Shown: in pieces, positions 43,799-55,608 of the stretch
Layout: each line of letters opens with the position of its first letter
Position numbering within the stretch: position 1 is the first letter of the stretch
Assembly: GCF_001654845.1 (NCBI RefSeq)
Contig: NZ_LXES01000030.1
Span: 1 to 64,000 of the forward strand
Reading direction: 5' to 3'
Length of the DNA stretch: 64,000 nt
From: Enterobacter soli ATCC BAA-2102
GTDB lineage: Bacteria; Pseudomonadota; Gammaproteobacteria; Enterobacterales; Enterobacteriaceae
Notes under the pieces: model-generated
The model's database searches: none
What the model was told of the DNA's origin: nothing
The model's input: the letters and a program-made list of their open reading frames with translations, nothing else
Made by a program: the position numbers and the translations under genes

Positions 43799-45670
43799 AT
43801 GATGGACAGCTTACGCACGGCTGCTAACAGTCTCGTGCTCAAGATTATTTTCGGTATCATTATCGTGTCGTTCATTTTGACCGGCGTGAGCAGTTACCTT
43901 ATCGGCGCTGGCGCCAACTATGCCGCAAAAGTGAATGGCCAGGAAATCAGCCGTGGACAGTTCGAGAACGCTTTCGCGGGTGAACGTAACCGTATGCAGC
44001 AACAGCTGGGCGATCAGTTCTCAGAGCTGGCGGCAAATGAAGGTTACATGAAAACTCTGCGTCAGCAGACGCTGAACCGCCTGATTGACGAAGCGTTGCT
44101 TGACCAGTATGCCAGGAACCTGGGTCTGGGTATCAGCGACGAACAGGTGAAAAAAGCCATTTTATCTACCCAGGCATTTCAGTCTAACGGCAAATTCGAT
44201 AACGCACGCTACAACAGCATCGTTAATCAGATGGGCATGACTGCTGACCAGTACGCCCAGGCGCTGCGCAATCAGCTGACAACTCAGCAGCTGATCAACG
44301 CCGTAGTGGGTACCGATTTTATGCTCAAAGGCGAAACTGACGAGCTGGCTGCACTGGTGTCTCAGCAGCGTGTTGTCCGTGAAGCAACGATTGATGTTGC
44401 TGCCCTGGCTGCGAAACAGCAGGTGAGCGATGACGAAGTTAACGCTTACTATGAGCAGAACAAGAACGCCTTCGTTGCGCCAGAACAATTCCGTGTAAGC
44501 TACATCAAACTGGATGCTGCTGCGTTGCAGGAAACGGCCTCTGACGCGGACATTCAGTCTTACTACGATCAGCATCAGGATCAGTTCACTCAGCCTCAGC
44601 GTAACCGTTACAGCGTGATTCAGACCAAAACTGAAGCTGATGCTAAAGCCGTGCTGGATGAGCTGAACAAAGGTGCTGATTTCGCGACAGTAGCCAAAGC
44701 AAAATCCACTGACATTATCTCCGCAAAAAATGGCGGTGATATGGGCTGGCTGGAAGACGCAACGACTCCGGATGAACTGAAAAACGCCGGCCTGAAAGAG
44801 AAAGGCCAGCTGTCTGGTGTTATCAAATCTTCCGTTGGCTTCCTGGTTGCACGTCTTGACGACATTGAAGCGGCGAAAACCAAACCACTGGCTGACGTTC
44901 GTGACGATATCGCCTCGAAAGTGAAACAGGAAAAAGCGCTGGATGCCTTCTATGCCTTGCAGCAGAAAGTGAGTGACGCTGCCAGCAATGACAACGAATC
45001 ACTGGCGGGTGCAGAGCAGGCTGCCGGCGCGAAAGCGGTTGAGACGGGCTGGTTTGGTCACGACAACCTGCCGGAAGAGCTGAACTTTAAACCGGTTTCT
45101 GATGCCATCTTCAACGGTGGTCTGGTGGGCGAGAACGGCACACCGGGTAGCAACTCTGACATCATTACCGTAGACGGCGACCGTGCATTCGTTCTGCGTG
45201 TGACCGAGCACAAAGCAGAGGCGGTAAAACCGCTGGCAGAAGTGAAAGATCAGGTTGTCGCACAGGTTAAGCACAACAAAGCAGAGCAGCAGGCGAAACT
45301 GGATGCTGAGAAGATCCTTGCTGACCTGAAAGCAGGTAAAGATGATGCGCTGAAAGCGGCGGGTCTGAGCTTCGGTGAGGCGAAAACGCTGAGCCGCACG
45401 GGTCAGGATCCTGTCAGCCAGGCGGCATTTGGTCTTAGCCTGCCTGCGAAAGATAAGCCAAGTTTCGGCACAACCTCCGACATGCAGGGTAACATTGTTC
45501 TGCTGGCGCTGGATGAAGTGAAAGCAGGCACCATGCCAGAAGCGCAGAAGAAAGCGATGGTTCAGGGCATTACGCAAAACAATGCCCAGATCGCATTCGA
45601 AGCAATGATGAGCAACCTGCGTAAAGAAGCCAAAATCAAGCTGGGTGACATCATTACTCAGCAGCAATAA
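43799..45670 (+). CDS. ppiD: Periplasmic folding chaperone PpiD
   Basis: Inner-membrane-anchored parvulin-like protein near the Sec exit, part of the YfgM-PpiD complex. It is 623 aa from MMDSLRTAANS, with one TM (about 12-34) and a SurA-like periplasmic body. The parvulin domain (about 266-355, RNRYSVIQTKTEADA...) is catalytically weak in E. coli. An upstream 38-codon extension is rejected by homology. Confidence 0.97.
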   Translation: MMDSLRTAANSLVLKIIFGIIIVSFILTGVSSYLIGAGANYAAKVNGQEISRGQFENAFAGERNRMQQQLGDQFSELAANEGYMKTLRQQTLNRLIDEALLDQYARNLGLGISDEQVKKAILSTQAFQSNGKFDNARYNSIVNQMGMTADQYAQALRNQLTTQQLINAVVGTDFMLKGETDELAALVSQQRVVREATIDVAALAAKQQVSDDEVNAYYEQNKNAFVAPEQFRVSYIKLDAAALQETASDADIQSYYDQHQDQFTQPQRNRYSVIQTKTEADAKAVLDELNKGADFATVAKAKSTDIISAKNGGDMGWLEDATTPDELKNAGLKEKGQLSGVIKSSVGFLVARLDDIEAAKTKPLADVRDDIASKVKQEKALDAFYALQQKVSDAASNDNESLAGAEQAAGAKAVETGWFGHDNLPEELNFKPVSDAIFNGGLVGENGTPGSNSDIITVDGDRAFVLRVTEHKAEAVKPLAEVKDQVVAQVKHNKAEQQAKLDAEKILADLKAGKDDALKAAGLSFGEAKTLSRTGQDPVSQAAFGLSLPAKDKPSFGTTSDMQGNIVLLALDEVKAGTMPEAQKKAMVQGITQNNAQIAFEAMMSNLRKEAKIKLGDIITQQQ

Positions 45671-45698
45671 TTACGTATCTGCTCGCAGATTTTCGTAA

Positions 45699-46205
<507 letters not shown>

Positions 46206-46246
46206 TCACGCAATTACTTGCACAGCGGCAAAAATTTGCCAGGATA

Positions 46247-46272
46247 AAGAGGTCATACCAGTTATGACCTCT
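46247..46272. promoter_or_regulatory. FadR-like operator in a perfect palindrome before fadM
   Basis: The complement of 46247-46263 reads AACTGGTATGACCTCTT, close to FadR operators such as that of fadL (AGCTGGTCCGACCT...). It lies in a perfect inverted repeat: AGAGGTCATA (46248-46257), a 5-nt spacer, TATGACCTCT (46263-46272). E. coli fadM is FadR-controlled. The match is seen; binding is inferred. Confidence 0.7.
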
Positions 46273-46304
46273 AATCCTATAACAACAGTAAAGGCTATTG
46301 CGCT

Positions 46305-46703
46305 ATGCAGACAAAAATCAAAGTCCGCGGGTATCACCTCGATGTGTACCAGCATGTGAATAATGCCCGCTATCTCGAATTTCTTGAAGAGGCTCGCTGG
46401 GACGGGCTGGAAAACAGCGAAAGCTTTCAGTGGCTGACCGCGCATAACATCGCATTCGTGGTCGTCAACATTAATATCAACTACCGTCGTCCGGCTGTGC
46501 TGGGAGATGTCCTTACCGTCACCAGCCAGGTTCAGCAGCTAAACGGGAAAAGTGGTGTGTTAAGCCAGGTGGTAACACTTGATCCTGAAGGGCAGGTGGT
46601 TGCCGATGCGCTGATCACCTTTGTCTGTATTGATCTTAAAACCCAGAAAGCGCTGCCGCTGGAAGGTGAACTGCGTGAAAAACTGGAGTTGATGATCGTG
46701 TAG
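46305..46703 (+). CDS. fadM: Long-chain acyl-CoA thioesterase FadM
   Basis: Hotdog-fold thioesterase (YbaW/FadM) that removes 3,5-tetradecadienoyl-CoA formed during beta-oxidation of oleate. It is 132 aa, with the catalytic Asp/HxxYxxxN-type motif VYQHVNNARYLEFLEEARW. Convergent with queC, and preceded by a FadR-like operator. Confidence 0.95.
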   Translation: MQTKIKVRGYHLDVYQHVNNARYLEFLEEARWDGLENSESFQWLTAHNIAFVVVNININYRRPAVLGDVLTVTSQVQQLNGKSGVLSQVVTLDPEGQVVADALITFVCIDLKTQKALPLEGELREKLELMIV

Positions 46704-46721
46704 GAGATGTTCAGGAGTCAC

Positions 46722-46756
46722 CCGTGCTGCCGGCGTAAAACTGTTCGACAGCACGG
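46722..46756. terminator. Possible terminator between fadM and queC
   Basis: CCGTGCTG and CAGCACGG are complementary across a 19-nt loop between the convergent genes. The loop is long and no T run follows, so function is uncertain. Confidence 0.4.
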
Positions 46757-46765
46757 CGAAGTAAC

Positions 46766-47461
46766 TTATTTCAGCCCGGTCTTTTTCTGCAAGGCTGCCA
46801 TCACGCCAGCTTTATCAGCCAGATAATGGTTGAGCCCATTCGCACGCAGATTACAGGCCGCGCACTGGCCGCAACCGTCGCCCTTAATGCCGTTGTAGCA
46901 GGTGAGGGTTTCGCTGCGGACCATATCCAGTTTGCCCCAGTAGTCGGCCAGCGCCCAGGTCTCTGCTTTATCGAGCCACATCAGCGGCGTTTCAAAGCGG
47001 ATATCTTTCGCCATCCCCAGATTTACCGCGTGATTGAGCGCTTTAACAAACTCATCGCGGCAGTCCGGGTAGCCGGAGAAGTCGGTTTCACAGACGCCGG
47101 TGATCACGGCTTCGGCTTTCACCTGATAGGCGTAAATCGCAGTCAGGGTCAGGAACAGGATGTTACGGCCTGGTACGAAGGTATTCGGAATGCCGCTGGC
47201 ATCAGGTTCGTAGTCAGGAACAGGAATACTGTCGCGGGTGAGGCTACTGACGGCCAGTTCATTCAGCAGCGTAACGTCCAGTACCTTGTGCGCACGCGCG
47301 CCCAGTTTCAACGCCAGTTCGCGGGCAACGTCGATTTCAGCACGATGACGCTGGCCATAATCGAAAGTTACACAGTGAACTTCATCATACTGATGAAGGG
47401 CCTGAACCAGGCAGGTAGTGGAATCTTGTCCTCCGCTGAACACGACGACGGCACGTTTCAT
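46766..47461 (-). CDS. queC: 7-cyano-7-deazaguanine synthase QueC
   Basis: Makes preQ0 for queuosine, using ATP and ammonia. The 231-aa protein has the PP-loop SGGQDSTTC at residues 9-17 and the zinc Cys cluster [16 protein letters not shown] near the end. Same pathway as queA and tgt in this window. Confidence 0.98.
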   Translation of the reverse strand: MKRAVVVFSGGQDSTTCLVQALHQYDEVHCVTFDYGQRHRAEIDVARELALKLGARAHKVLDVTLLNELAVSSLTRDSIPVPDYEPDASGIPNTFVPGRNILFLTLTAIYAYQVKAEAVITGVCETDFSGYPDCRDEFVKALNHAVNLGMAKDIRFETPLMWLDKAETWALADYWGKLDMVRSETLTCYNGIKGDGCGQCAACNLRANGLNHYLADKAGVMAALQKKTGLK

Positions 47462-47526
47462 AAATTATCTCGACAGTGACGGTAAAGCGTCATGTTACCG
47501 CCTGACCACGACGGCGACCAGCTTCT

Positions 47527-49227
47527 TCACGATTTCGGTGCTGGCAACCAGGCCTGCGTGAAATCAAACCAGCCACGGGTATTCAGTTGGATACCGTTCA
47601 CACCCGGAGGGGCGCTGATTTGATACTGGTAGTTGAACAAGGGCGTCAGCACTGCGCTCTCCATTAATCCAGTGAATATAGTTTTAAGACCGATATGCCG
47701 TGCTTGCTCATCGGCCTGGGTCTGAACCGCATCCAGTGTAGCCTGCAAATGGGCAAACTGAGGGGCGCTCAGCAGATGCGGCCAGAGCGCATCGCAGCGT
47801 AGCCACTGCTCAAGGGTATATTCCGGTGCTTCGCCGATTAATCTGTCACCCATCATGATGTCCGCATCTGCAAGCCTCAGACAGCCATCCCACGTTTTCG
47901 CGTCGTGGAATATCACCGTAAGGTCACATCCTTGCTGCGCAAGATATTGTTTTAACTGGCTCGCCATCGTGTGTAGCTCGACGGGCAGATGGTAAATCAG
48001 GGTCAGCGTTTTCGGCAGTTGAACATCCCTGAGCACCGGCCACTGCGGAATACTCCATCCGGGGAGCATTTCCTGCGTTGGGGTAATCAGCCCCTCGTTC
48101 AGCGGTAGCGTATGCAAGAGTTCAGTGAGGTGGATGATATTGATCAGCCGTCTTGCCTGCATTTCGTTTAATCGTGGGCTCTGTTTCAGGGTGAGATAGC
48201 AAAAGCCCAGGCTGGTGCTATTACTCACCAGACGCAGGCTGGCCAGTTCGTCGGGCTCCCCAATGGCGATTTGCACGGGATGACGGCAGCTTGTACCCAG
48301 CCCATAGTCAAAGAGTGTCGGTGTTATCCAGAACTCAATCGCTTTTAACAGGGGATGGCTCAGGTGATATTGCTCGTGACTCTCCAGGCGAACCAGATCG
48401 GGATCATACACGGTCAGACGGAACGGCCCGCTGCCCGTCATGGCCTGTTCAGGATGCGCCAGGCGGCTGCAATACGTCGCCAGCCGGTGCGCAAGCCAGT
48501 AATCCGGCTGATGCAAAATAAAGGTCAGGCACTGGGGATGCGTCACGTCGATGCGCGAGACACTCTGGAACAGTTTACGCAGGGCCGGTAAGGCCAGCAG
48601 TGCTGTCAGACTTTGCTGTAGCTGCACCGTTTCGACTTTATCGCCGTTGTGCCAGTGCAGCGTGGAGCGGATGTAAAAATCCCAGCGTAGCCCATCGGCT
48701 GATACCTCCCAGTGGTGAGCAAGATCGCCCGTGGGTTCGCTGCTGGTGCCGTTAAAACGCGTCAGCCCGGAGAACACTTGCCCTGCCAGGTGCTGCTCTG
48801 CTCGCCCGGGTAAAAAGCCCGGGACAAGTGGATCCAGGGAACGGTAATAGGGGATCCGCAGCGTCGGGGTGTCATTTTGCCAAAGCCCTCCCAGATAAGG
48901 GTGGAGCAGCGCGCGCAAATCTTCCGGCGCAAGCTGCGCCAGCTCCAGCGCGTTATGCTGGTGCCCGCTTTTGAGTGCCTCTTCCATCATCTCATTACGC
49001 AGCGATTCCGGCGTGACATGAAACGTGAGAGTGCCGCGCTTACCGCGCCCGGACTGGGCCTGCCAGCTTAACCAGCCAGCCTCCTGTGCCTGGCGCAAGA
49101 GTGTGCGCACATGCCGCTCACTGCAAAAACAGCGGCTGGCGAGCTCAGTAATGGTGACCTGCTGCGGCGCACCTGCTGAAGGTTGCCACAGGCGTTGATA
49201 CTGGTTGAGGCGATTAAGCTGGCGCAT
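47527..49227 (-). CDS. ybaE: SgrR-family regulator YbaE
   Basis: A 566-aa fusion of an N-terminal winged helix ([31 protein letters not shown], split after residue 20) and a family-5 extracellular solute-binding domain lacking a signal peptide, the same build as SgrR. It is therefore probably a cytoplasmic ligand-sensing regulator. Ligand and targets are unknown. Divergent from cof across 102 bp. Confidence 0.92.
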   Translation of the reverse strand: MRQLNRLNQYQRLWQPSAGAPQQVTITELASRCFCSERHVRTLLRQAQEAGWLSWQAQSGRGKRGTLTFHVTPESLRNEMMEEALKSGHQHNALELAQLAPEDLRALLHPYLGGLWQNDTPTLRIPYYRSLDPLVPGFLPGRAEQHLAGQVFSGLTRFNGTSSEPTGDLAHHWEVSADGLRWDFYIRSTLHWHNGDKVETVQLQQSLTALLALPALRKLFQSVSRIDVTHPQCLTFILHQPDYWLAHRLATYCSRLAHPEQAMTGSGPFRLTVYDPDLVRLESHEQYHLSHPLLKAIEFWITPTLFDYGLGTSCRHPVQIAIGEPDELASLRLVSNSTSLGFCYLTLKQSPRLNEMQARRLINIIHLTELLHTLPLNEGLITPTQEMLPGWSIPQWPVLRDVQLPKTLTLIYHLPVELHTMASQLKQYLAQQGCDLTVIFHDAKTWDGCLRLADADIMMGDRLIGEAPEYTLEQWLRCDALWPHLLSAPQFAHLQATLDAVQTQADEQARHIGLKTIFTGLMESAVLTPLFNYQYQISAPPGVNGIQLNTRGWFDFTQAWLPAPKS

Positions 49228-49329
49228 GATAAACCCGGAACAATAATTTCCATCTATTCACTATTACTTCCGTATATCTCAGGCAATACTGATGCACAAG
49301 TTAAACGCATCACATTTTCGGGAGTAATC

Positions 49330-50148
49330 ATGGCCAGGCTCGCTGCATTTGATATGGACGGCACTCTGTTAATGCCGGATCACCGTTTAGGCGATAAAAC
49401 CCTGAATACCCTGAAGCGCCTGCATGAGCATGATATTACCCTGACTTTTGCCACGGGCCGCCATGTGCTGGAAATGCGCCATCTGCTCGGGGCTTTTTCG
49501 CTGGATGCGTTTCTGATAACCGGCAACGGGACGCGAATTCACTCCGTTGAAGGGGATGTATTGCATCGTCAGGATCTCAGCCCGGAAGTGGCGGATATTG
49601 TGCTGCACAGTACCTGGGATACCCAGGCCAGCGTGCATGTCTTTAATGACGAAGGGTGGTTTACCGGGCGAGAAATACCGGAAATGCTGCACGCACATGT
49701 CTATAGCGGTTTTAAATATCAGTTAATCGATCTCCGCCGTATTCCCGCGCACTCGGTGACGAAAATCTGTTTCTGCGGCGATCATGACGATCTGTGCCGT
49801 CTGCGCATTCAGCTTAATGAGGCATTAGGCGACCGTGCACATTTGACGTTCTCAGCGGTTGATTGCCTGGAGGTGCTGCCAGTGGGCTGCAATAAAGGTT
49901 CCGCGCTGGCGGTACTGAGCAACCATCTGGGCTTCACGATGCAGGATTGTATGGCGTTTGGCGACGCCATGAACGACCGCGAGATGCTGGGAAGCGTCGG
50001 CCGCGGTCTGATTATGGGGAATGCGATGCCGCAGCTTAAAGCGGAGCTACCTCATCTGCCCGTTATTGGACACTGCCGTAACGAAGCCGTGTCCCACTTT
50101 TTGACTCATTGGCTGGACAAAAACAACCTCCCATATTCCCCCGAATAG
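49330..50148 (+). CDS. cof: HAD-family HMP-PP phosphatase Cof
   Basis: A 272-aa Cof-type HAD phosphatase that hydrolyses the thiamine intermediate HMP-PP and related phosphates. Motif I is FDMDGTLL (catalytic Asp pair), motif II TFATGR, motif III the Lys in CNKGSAL, motif [13 protein letters not shown]. The start at MARLAAFD follows GGGAG; a 49-codon upstream extension is rejected. Confidence 0.96.
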   Translation: MARLAAFDMDGTLLMPDHRLGDKTLNTLKRLHEHDITLTFATGRHVLEMRHLLGAFSLDAFLITGNGTRIHSVEGDVLHRQDLSPEVADIVLHSTWDTQASVHVFNDEGWFTGREIPEMLHAHVYSGFKYQLIDLRRIPAHSVTKICFCGDHDDLCRLRIQLNEALGDRAHLTFSAVDCLEVLPVGCNKGSALAVLSNHLGFTMQDCMAFGDAMNDREMLGSVGRGLIMGNAMPQLKAELPHLPVIGHCRNEAVSHFLTHWLDKNNLPYSPE

Positions 50149-50164
50149 TGAGACCCTTCCAGCA

Positions 50165-50191
50165 AGCCAGACTTCGGTCTGGCTTTTTTTA
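50165..50191 (+). terminator. Terminator after cof
   Basis: AGCCAGAC-TTCG-GTCTGGCT, followed by TTTTTT. It lies between convergent cof and cdsH. Confidence 0.93.
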
Positions 50192-50218
50192 TTTCAGCAG
50201 CTGCGCGATTTGCGCCTT

Positions 50219-51235
50219 TCAGGGTTCAATATCACCGATATTCGCCTGCACCCACTCTGCGTTGTAATAGGTATCAAGATAACGCTCGCCGCTGTCGCAC
50301 AGCAGCGTAACGATAGAGCCGGTGCGACCTTCATCGCGCATCCGCACGGCCAGTTGCAACGCGCCCCACATGTTTGTGCCCGTAGAGGCACCCACTTTGC
50401 GGCCGAGCTGTGTTTCCAGCCAGTGCGCTGTCGCAACGCTTGCTGCATCTGGTACGCGCAGCATTTCGTCGACGACATCAGGAATAAACGAGGGCTCAAC
50501 GCGCGGGCGGCCAATACCTTCAATTTTACTTCCCACCGGGCTACGCAGTGCGGCATCGCGGGTTTGCCAGTAGTCGAGAAATACGGAGTTCTGCGGGTCA
50601 ACCACCATCAACTGTGTGTCGTAACCCTGGCAGCGGATGTAGCGGCCAATGGTGGCCGACGTGCCGCCCGTGCCTGCGCTCATCACAATGTATGAAGGAA
50701 CGGGATGAGGTTCGTGCGTCATCTGGCGGAAGATACTGTCCGCGATGTTGTTATTCCCGCGCCAGTCCGTTGCCCGCTCGGCAAAAGTGAACTGATCCAT
50801 ATAGTGACCATTCAGCTCGCGAGCCAGCATTTCAGAAGCGGCGTAAATTTCGCAGGCGCTTTCCACAAAGTGGCAACGCCCGCCGTAAAACTCAATTTGC
50901 TCAATTTTGCGTTTGGCCGTGCAGTAGGGCATGACGGCGATAAACGGCAGGCCTAACAGCCGGGCAAAATAGGCTTCGGATACCGCGGTGGAGCCTGATG
51001 ACGATTCAATGATCGTGGTGCCTTCTTTAATCCAGCCGTTACACAGACCGTATAAGAATAGCGAGCGGGCCAGACGATGTTTCAGGCTACCGGTAGGATG
51101 AGTGCTTTCATCTTTCAGGTAGAGCTGAATGCCCGCAAATCCAGGCAGAGCGAGGCGGATTAAATGGGTATCTGCCGAGCGCTGATAGTCGGCATTTATT
51201 TCGCTGATGGCATGTTTGACCCAGGTGCTATTCAT
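50219..51235 (-). CDS. cdsH: PLP-dependent L-cysteine desulfhydrase CdsH
   Basis: A 338-aa fold-type II PLP enzyme of the cysteine synthase family. The predicted Schiff-base Lys is K52 (TGSLKHRLA) and the phosphate loop is SSSGST (78-83). Salmonella has an inducible cysteine desulfhydrase, CdsH, at the same place beside ybaO (decR), which supports the name. It breaks L-cysteine to sulfide, pyruvate and ammonia. Divergent from decR, its likely activator. E. coli K-12 lacks the gene here. Confidence 0.85.
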   Translation of the reverse strand: MNSTWVKHAISEINADYQRSADTHLIRLALPGFAGIQLYLKDESTHPTGSLKHRLARSLFLYGLCNGWIKEGTTIIESSSGSTAVSEAYFARLLGLPFIAVMPYCTAKRKIEQIEFYGGRCHFVESACEIYAASEMLARELNGHYMDQFTFAERATDWRGNNNIADSIFRQMTHEPHPVPSYIVMSAGTGGTSATIGRYIRCQGYDTQLMVVDPQNSVFLDYWQTRDAALRSPVGSKIEGIGRPRVEPSFIPDVVDEMLRVPDAASVATAHWLETQLGRKVGASTGTNMWGALQLAVRMRDEGRTGSIVTLLCDSGERYLDTYYNAEWVQANIGDIEP

Positions 51236-51323
51236 CGTATGTATCCGTTTGTCATTTTGTGCCCAGCATAGCGAAAAGCACAGAAAAAATTGTTGCTATC
51301 TGACCTTTAAAATAGAATGAAGG

Positions 51324-51338
51324 GAGAAAAATTTTCTC
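51324..51338. promoter_or_regulatory. Perfect palindrome in the cdsH/decR intergenic region
   Basis: GAGAAAA-A-TTTTCTC, a 15-bp perfect palindrome, 13 bp before the decR ATG. Lrp-family regulators bind such AT-centred palindromes, so it is a candidate DecR operator for cdsH activation and autoregulation. Confidence 0.55.
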
Positions 51339-51350
51339 TGCGAGGTGGGT

Positions 51351-51809
51351 ATGCTAGATAAAATTGACCGCAAGCTTCTTTCATTGTTGCAAAGCGACTG
51401 CACCCTCTCTTTGCAGGCGCTGGCAGATGCCGTTAATCTGACCACCACACCGTGCTGGAAGCGCCTCAAAAAGCTGGAAGATGACGGCATTTTGCTGGGG
51501 CGTGTTGCACTTTTAGATCCCGAAAAATTGGGGCTTGGACTGACCGCATTTGTCCTGATAAAAACGCAGCATCACAGCAGCGACTGGTATTGCCGCTTTG
51601 TCACTCAGGTCTCTGAAATGCCGGAGGTTCTCGGGTTCTGGCGCATGGCAGGGGAATATGACTATCTGATGCGCGTCCAGGTGGCCGATATGAAGCGTTA
51701 CGATGATTTTTATAAGCGACTGGTCAACAGTGTACCGGGCTTGTCGGACGTCACATCGAGCTTTGCTATGGAACAAATAAAATACACCACAGCATTACCT
51801 ATTGAATAA
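51351..51809 (+). CDS. decR: Cysteine-responsive Lrp-family regulator DecR (YbaO/CyuR)
   Basis: A 152-aa AsnC/Lrp-type regulator: N-terminal HTH ([24 protein letters not shown]) and C-terminal RAM ligand domain ([21 protein letters not shown]). In E. coli it senses cysteine and activates detoxification genes. A GTG two codons upstream is in frame, but the GAGGTG ribosome site fits ATG 51351. Divergent from cdsH; mdlA follows 30 bp downstream. Confidence 0.93.
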   Translation: MLDKIDRKLLSLLQSDCTLSLQALADAVNLTTTPCWKRLKKLEDDGILLGRVALLDPEKLGLGLTAFVLIKTQHHSSDWYCRFVTQVSEMPEVLGFWRMAGEYDYLMRVQVADMKRYDDFYKRLVNSVPGLSDVTSSFAMEQIKYTTALPIE

Positions 51810-51839
51810 CTTCGTAAAATACCTTCAGGAAAATACCGC

Positions 51840-53612
51840 GTGCGATTATTTGCCCAACTAAGCTGGTACTTTCGTCGGGAGTGGCAACGCTATCTCGGCG
51901 CAGTCTGCCTGCTTATTATCATTGCCATTCTGCAACTGATCCCGCCCAAAGTGGTGGGATATGTGGTGGATGGCGTCACCGAACAGCATTACACCACCGC
52001 ACGGGTGTTGATGTGGATTGGCACGCTGGTGCTGACAGCGGTGATTGTCTACCTGCTGCGCTACGTCTGGCGCGTCCTGTTATTCGGGGCGTCTTATCAG
52101 CTCGCCGTTGAGCTGCGCGAAGACTTTTACCGCCAGCTGAGTCGCCAGCATCCCGAGTTTTACCTGCGTCACCGCACCGGGGATTTAATCGCCCGCGCCA
52201 CCAACGACGTTGACCGCGTGGTGTTTGCCGCCGGGGAAGGGGTGTTAACCCTGGTGGACTCTCTGGTGATGGGGTGCGCGGTACTGATTGTGATGTCGAC
52301 ACAAATCAGCTGGCAGCTGACGCTGCTGGCCCTGCTGCCAATGCCGCTGATGGCGCTGGCGATCAATCGCTACGGCGAAAAGCTGCATGAGCGTTTCAAA
52401 CTGGCGCAGGCGGCGTTTTCATCACTCAACGACCGCACCCAGGAGAGCATGACCAGTATCCGCATGATCAAAGCCTTTGGTCTGGAAGACAGACAGTCCG
52501 CGCTGTTTGCTGCCGATGCGGCGGATACCGGAGCGAAAAACATGCGGGTGGCGCGGATCGACGCGCGTTTTGACCCGACGATTTATATCGCTATCGGTAT
52601 GGCGAACCTGCTGGCTATCGGCGGCGGTAGCTGGATGGTGGTACACGACATGATGACGCTTGGCCAGTTAACCAGTTTCGCGATGTATCTGGGGCTGATG
52701 ATTTGGCCAATGCTGGCACTGGCCTGGATGTTTAACATTGTTGAGCGAGGCAGCGCTGCCTACAGCCGTATTCGTGCCATGCTGGCCGAAGCGCCAGTGG
52801 TTAACGACGGCAGTGAAACGGTGCCGGAAGGGCGCGGGATAATGAAAGCGGATATCGGTTCGTTTGCCTACCCGCAAACGGAACATCCGGTGCTTGAAAA
52901 CGTCAATTTCACGCTGCAACCGGGCCAGATGTTGGGCGTTTGCGGCCCGACGGGTTCCGGCAAAAGCACTCTGCTTTCGCTTATCCAGCGTCACTTTGAT
53001 GTGACTCAGGGCGATATTCGTTTCCACAATGTCCCGCTGACACGCCTGCTGCTGGACGACTGGCGCAGCCGCCTGGCAGTAGTCAGCCAGACGCCATTTT
53101 TATTCTCTGACACCGTCGCGAATAACATTGCTCTCGGCCACCCCACGGCGACGCAGGAAGAGATTGAACATGTCGCGCGTCTTGCCAGCGTTCATGACGA
53201 TATTTTGCGTCTGCCGCAGGGTTATGACACCGAAGTGGGCGAACGTGGCGTAATGCTGTCCGGTGGGCAAAAACAGCGTATTTCGATTGCCCGCGCGCTG
53301 CTGCTGAACGCTGAAATCCTGATCCTGGATGATGCGCTTTCGGCGGTGGATGGCCGTACTGAACATCAGATCCTGCACAACCTGCGCCAGTGGGGCGAAG
53401 GGCGTACGGTGATCATTAGCGCGCACCGCTTGTCGGCGCTGACCGAAGCCAGTGAAATTCTGGTAATGCAACACGGGCACATCGCCCAGCGCGGGCAACA
53501 CGACCAGCTGACAGAACAACCCGGTTGGTATCGCGATATGTATCGTTATCAGCAGCTTGAAGCTGCGCTGGATGATGCTCCGGAGCAGGATGAGGAGACC
53601 ACCAATGCGTAA
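51840..53612 (+). CDS. mdlA: Heterodimeric ABC exporter subunit MdlA
   Basis: A 590-aa half-transporter of the multidrug-resistance-like type: six TM helices (1-310), then a nucleotide-binding domain with Walker [10 protein letters not shown], signature LSGGQKQR and Walker [10 protein letters not shown]. Here the Asp after the Walker B Asp replaces the catalytic Glu, marking a degenerate ATP site. GTG start. It overlaps mdlB by 8 bp. Substrate unknown. Confidence 0.95.
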   Translation: MRLFAQLSWYFRREWQRYLGAVCLLIIIAILQLIPPKVVGYVVDGVTEQHYTTARVLMWIGTLVLTAVIVYLLRYVWRVLLFGASYQLAVELREDFYRQLSRQHPEFYLRHRTGDLIARATNDVDRVVFAAGEGVLTLVDSLVMGCAVLIVMSTQISWQLTLLALLPMPLMALAINRYGEKLHERFKLAQAAFSSLNDRTQESMTSIRMIKAFGLEDRQSALFAADAADTGAKNMRVARIDARFDPTIYIAIGMANLLAIGGGSWMVVHDMMTLGQLTSFAMYLGLMIWPMLALAWMFNIVERGSAAYSRIRAMLAEAPVVNDGSETVPEGRGIMKADIGSFAYPQTEHPVLENVNFTLQPGQMLGVCGPTGSGKSTLLSLIQRHFDVTQGDIRFHNVPLTRLLLDDWRSRLAVVSQTPFLFSDTVANNIALGHPTATQEEIEHVARLASVHDDILRLPQGYDTEVGERGVMLSGGQKQRISIARALLLNAEILILDDALSAVDGRTEHQILHNLRQWGEGRTVIISAHRLSALTEASEILVMQHGHIAQRGQHDQLTEQPGWYRDMYRYQQLEAALDDAPEQDEETTNA

Positions 53613-55386
53613 GCTGGGAACGATGTGGCCAACGTTAAAACGACTGCTTTCCTATGGTTCGCCGTGGCGCAAACCGCTGTCGATTGCCGTGCTTCTGTTG
53701 TGGATCGCGGCGATTGCTGAAGTGAGCGGCCCGCTGCTCATCAGTTATTTTATCGATAACATGGTGGCGAAACACTATCTGCCGCTGGGGCTGGTGGCGG
53801 GATTAGGCGTTGCCTACGTTGGGCTACAGCTGACGGCTGCCGGGCTGCACTATGCGCAGTCGTTGCTGTTTAACCGCGCGGCCGTCGGCGTCGTGCAGCA
53901 GTTACGCACGGACGTGATGGATGCGGCGCTGCGCCAGCCGCTGAGCGAATTCGATACTCAGCCTGTCGGGCAAGTTATCTCGCGGGTGACCAACGATACG
54001 GAAGTTATCCGGGATCTGTATGTCACCGTCGTGGCGACGGTATTACGCAGTGCGGCGTTGATTGGCGCAATGCTGGTGGCGATGTTTAGCCTCGACTGGC
54101 GCATGGCGCTGGTGGCGATCACCATCTTCCCGGCAGTGCTGATTGTGATGGTTATCTATCAACGCTACAGCACGCCGATTGTTCGTCGCGTGCGTGCGTA
54201 TCTGGCCGATATCAATGATGGCTTCAACGAAGTGATCAACGGCATGAGCGTCATCCAGCAGTTCCGCCAGCAGGCACGTTTTGGCGAGCGAATGGGGGAG
54301 GCCAGTCGTTCACACTACATGGCGCGAATGCAGACGCTGCGCCTGGATGGTTTCCTGTTACGTCCTTTGCTGAGTCTTTTCTCTGCGCTGGTGCTCTGCG
54401 GCTTGCTGATGCTGTTTGGTCTGACGTCAGGCGGCACTATTGAAGTGGGCGTGTTGTATGCCTTTATTAGTTATCTTGGGCGTCTCAATGAACCGCTGAT
54501 TGAGCTCACCACGCAGCAATCCATGCTGCAACAGGCCGTGGTTGCGGGAGAGCGCGTCTTTGAGCTTATGGACCGGCCGCGTCAGACCTACGGTGATGAT
54601 GACCGTAGTCTGCAAAGCGGTGCTATTACCTTTGATAATGTCTCATTTGCTTATCGTGATGACCGGCTTGTCCTCCAGGACGTTAGCCTTGATGTGCCGT
54701 CACGCGGCTTTGTGGCGCTGGTGGGCCATACCGGTAGCGGTAAGAGCACCCTCGCCAGTTTGCTGATGGGTTACTACCCGCTGACAAAAGGGGAGATCCG
54801 CCTGGACGGGCGTCCACTGTCTTCCCTGAGCCACAATGTGCTGCGTAAAGGGGTGGCAATGGTGCAGCAAGACCCGGTGGTACTGGCGGATACCTTCTAC
54901 GCCAACGTCACGCTGGGTAGGCCTTATACGCATGAGCAGGTCTGGGCGGTGCTGGAAACCGTGCAGCTGGCAGAGCTGGCACGCGGTCTGCCCGAGGGTA
55001 TCGACACCCGACTGGGCGAGCAGGGGAACAATCTCTCGGTTGGGCAAAAACAGCTGCTGGCGCTGGCGCGGGTACTGATTGAAACGCCGCAAGTGCTCAT
55101 TCTTGATGAGGCAACCGCCAGTATCGACTCCGGTACGGAGCAGGCTATCCAGCAGGCGCTGGCAGCCGTGCGCGATCATACAACGCTTGTCGTCATCGCC
55201 CACCGCCTGTCAACGATTGTTGATGCCGATACTATTCTGGTGCTGCATCGCGGCCAGGCCGTTGAGCGCGGGACGCATCGCCAGCTGTTAGAGGCGAAAG
55301 GGCGTTACTGGCAGATGTACCAGTTGCAGCTGGCGGGTGAAGAGCTGGCTGCCAGTGCGCGCGAAGAGGAGTCGCTCAGCGCCTGA
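53605..55386 (+). CDS. mdlB: Heterodimeric ABC exporter subunit MdlB
   Basis: Partner of MdlA, 593 aa. Six TM helices and a nucleotide-binding domain with Walker [10 protein letters not shown] and Walker [11 protein letters not shown], here with the catalytic Glu. The signature reads LSVGQKQ rather than LSGGQ, so the heterodimer is asymmetric. Its ATG lies in the last codons of mdlA. Confidence 0.95.
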   Translation: MRKLGTMWPTLKRLLSYGSPWRKPLSIAVLLLWIAAIAEVSGPLLISYFIDNMVAKHYLPLGLVAGLGVAYVGLQLTAAGLHYAQSLLFNRAAVGVVQQLRTDVMDAALRQPLSEFDTQPVGQVISRVTNDTEVIRDLYVTVVATVLRSAALIGAMLVAMFSLDWRMALVAITIFPAVLIVMVIYQRYSTPIVRRVRAYLADINDGFNEVINGMSVIQQFRQQARFGERMGEASRSHYMARMQTLRLDGFLLRPLLSLFSALVLCGLLMLFGLTSGGTIEVGVLYAFISYLGRLNEPLIELTTQQSMLQQAVVAGERVFELMDRPRQTYGDDDRSLQSGAITFDNVSFAYRDDRLVLQDVSLDVPSRGFVALVGHTGSGKSTLASLLMGYYPLTKGEIRLDGRPLSSLSHNVLRKGVAMVQQDPVVLADTFYANVTLGRPYTHEQVWAVLETVQLAELARGLPEGIDTRLGEQGNNLSVGQKQLLALARVLIETPQVLILDEATASIDSGTEQAIQQALAAVRDHTTLVVIAHRLSTIVDADTILVLHRGQAVERGTHRQLLEAKGRYWQMYQLQLAGEELAASAREEESLSA

Positions 55387-55448
55387 TGCACCAAAATCAG
55401 GCAAGGCGCTAACACTCACAACTGTTGGTGCAAAACTGAAACGCATCA

Positions 55449-55465
55449 TGCACTGTCATGGTGCG
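55449..55465 (+). promoter_or_regulatory. NtrC binding site upstream of glnK
   Basis: TGCACTGTCATGGTGCG fits the NtrC consensus TGCACYA-N5-TGGTGCA closely, ~75 bp before the sigma-54 promoter. Two further half-like sites, TGCACCA at 55387 and TTGGTGCA at 55425, lie upstream and could form a second weaker site. Confidence 0.8.
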
Positions 55466-55538
55466 TTTTTTTTCGCCACTCCATCACTGAATGCCCTGCC
55501 GTGCTCATTGCGCCGCTTTTTCCCCCTTTTTTCAATTC

Positions 55539-55554
55539 TGGCACACCCCTTGCA
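55539..55554 (+). promoter_or_regulatory. Sigma-54 promoter of glnK-amtB
   Basis: TGGCACACCCCTTGCA carries the -24 GG and -12 GC elements at the required 12-bp spacing. It fits nitrogen-limitation control through NtrC. Confidence 0.92.
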
Positions 55555-55608
55555 ATATCTCCTGCGTGTTAGCTGCGGCCATTACCGAATTCTGACTGGA
55601 GGGGATTT

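Noticed and set aside
53605..53612. Frameshift between mdlA and mdlB
   Set aside because: The 8-bp ATG overlap is the normal translational coupling of this pair; both frames are full length.
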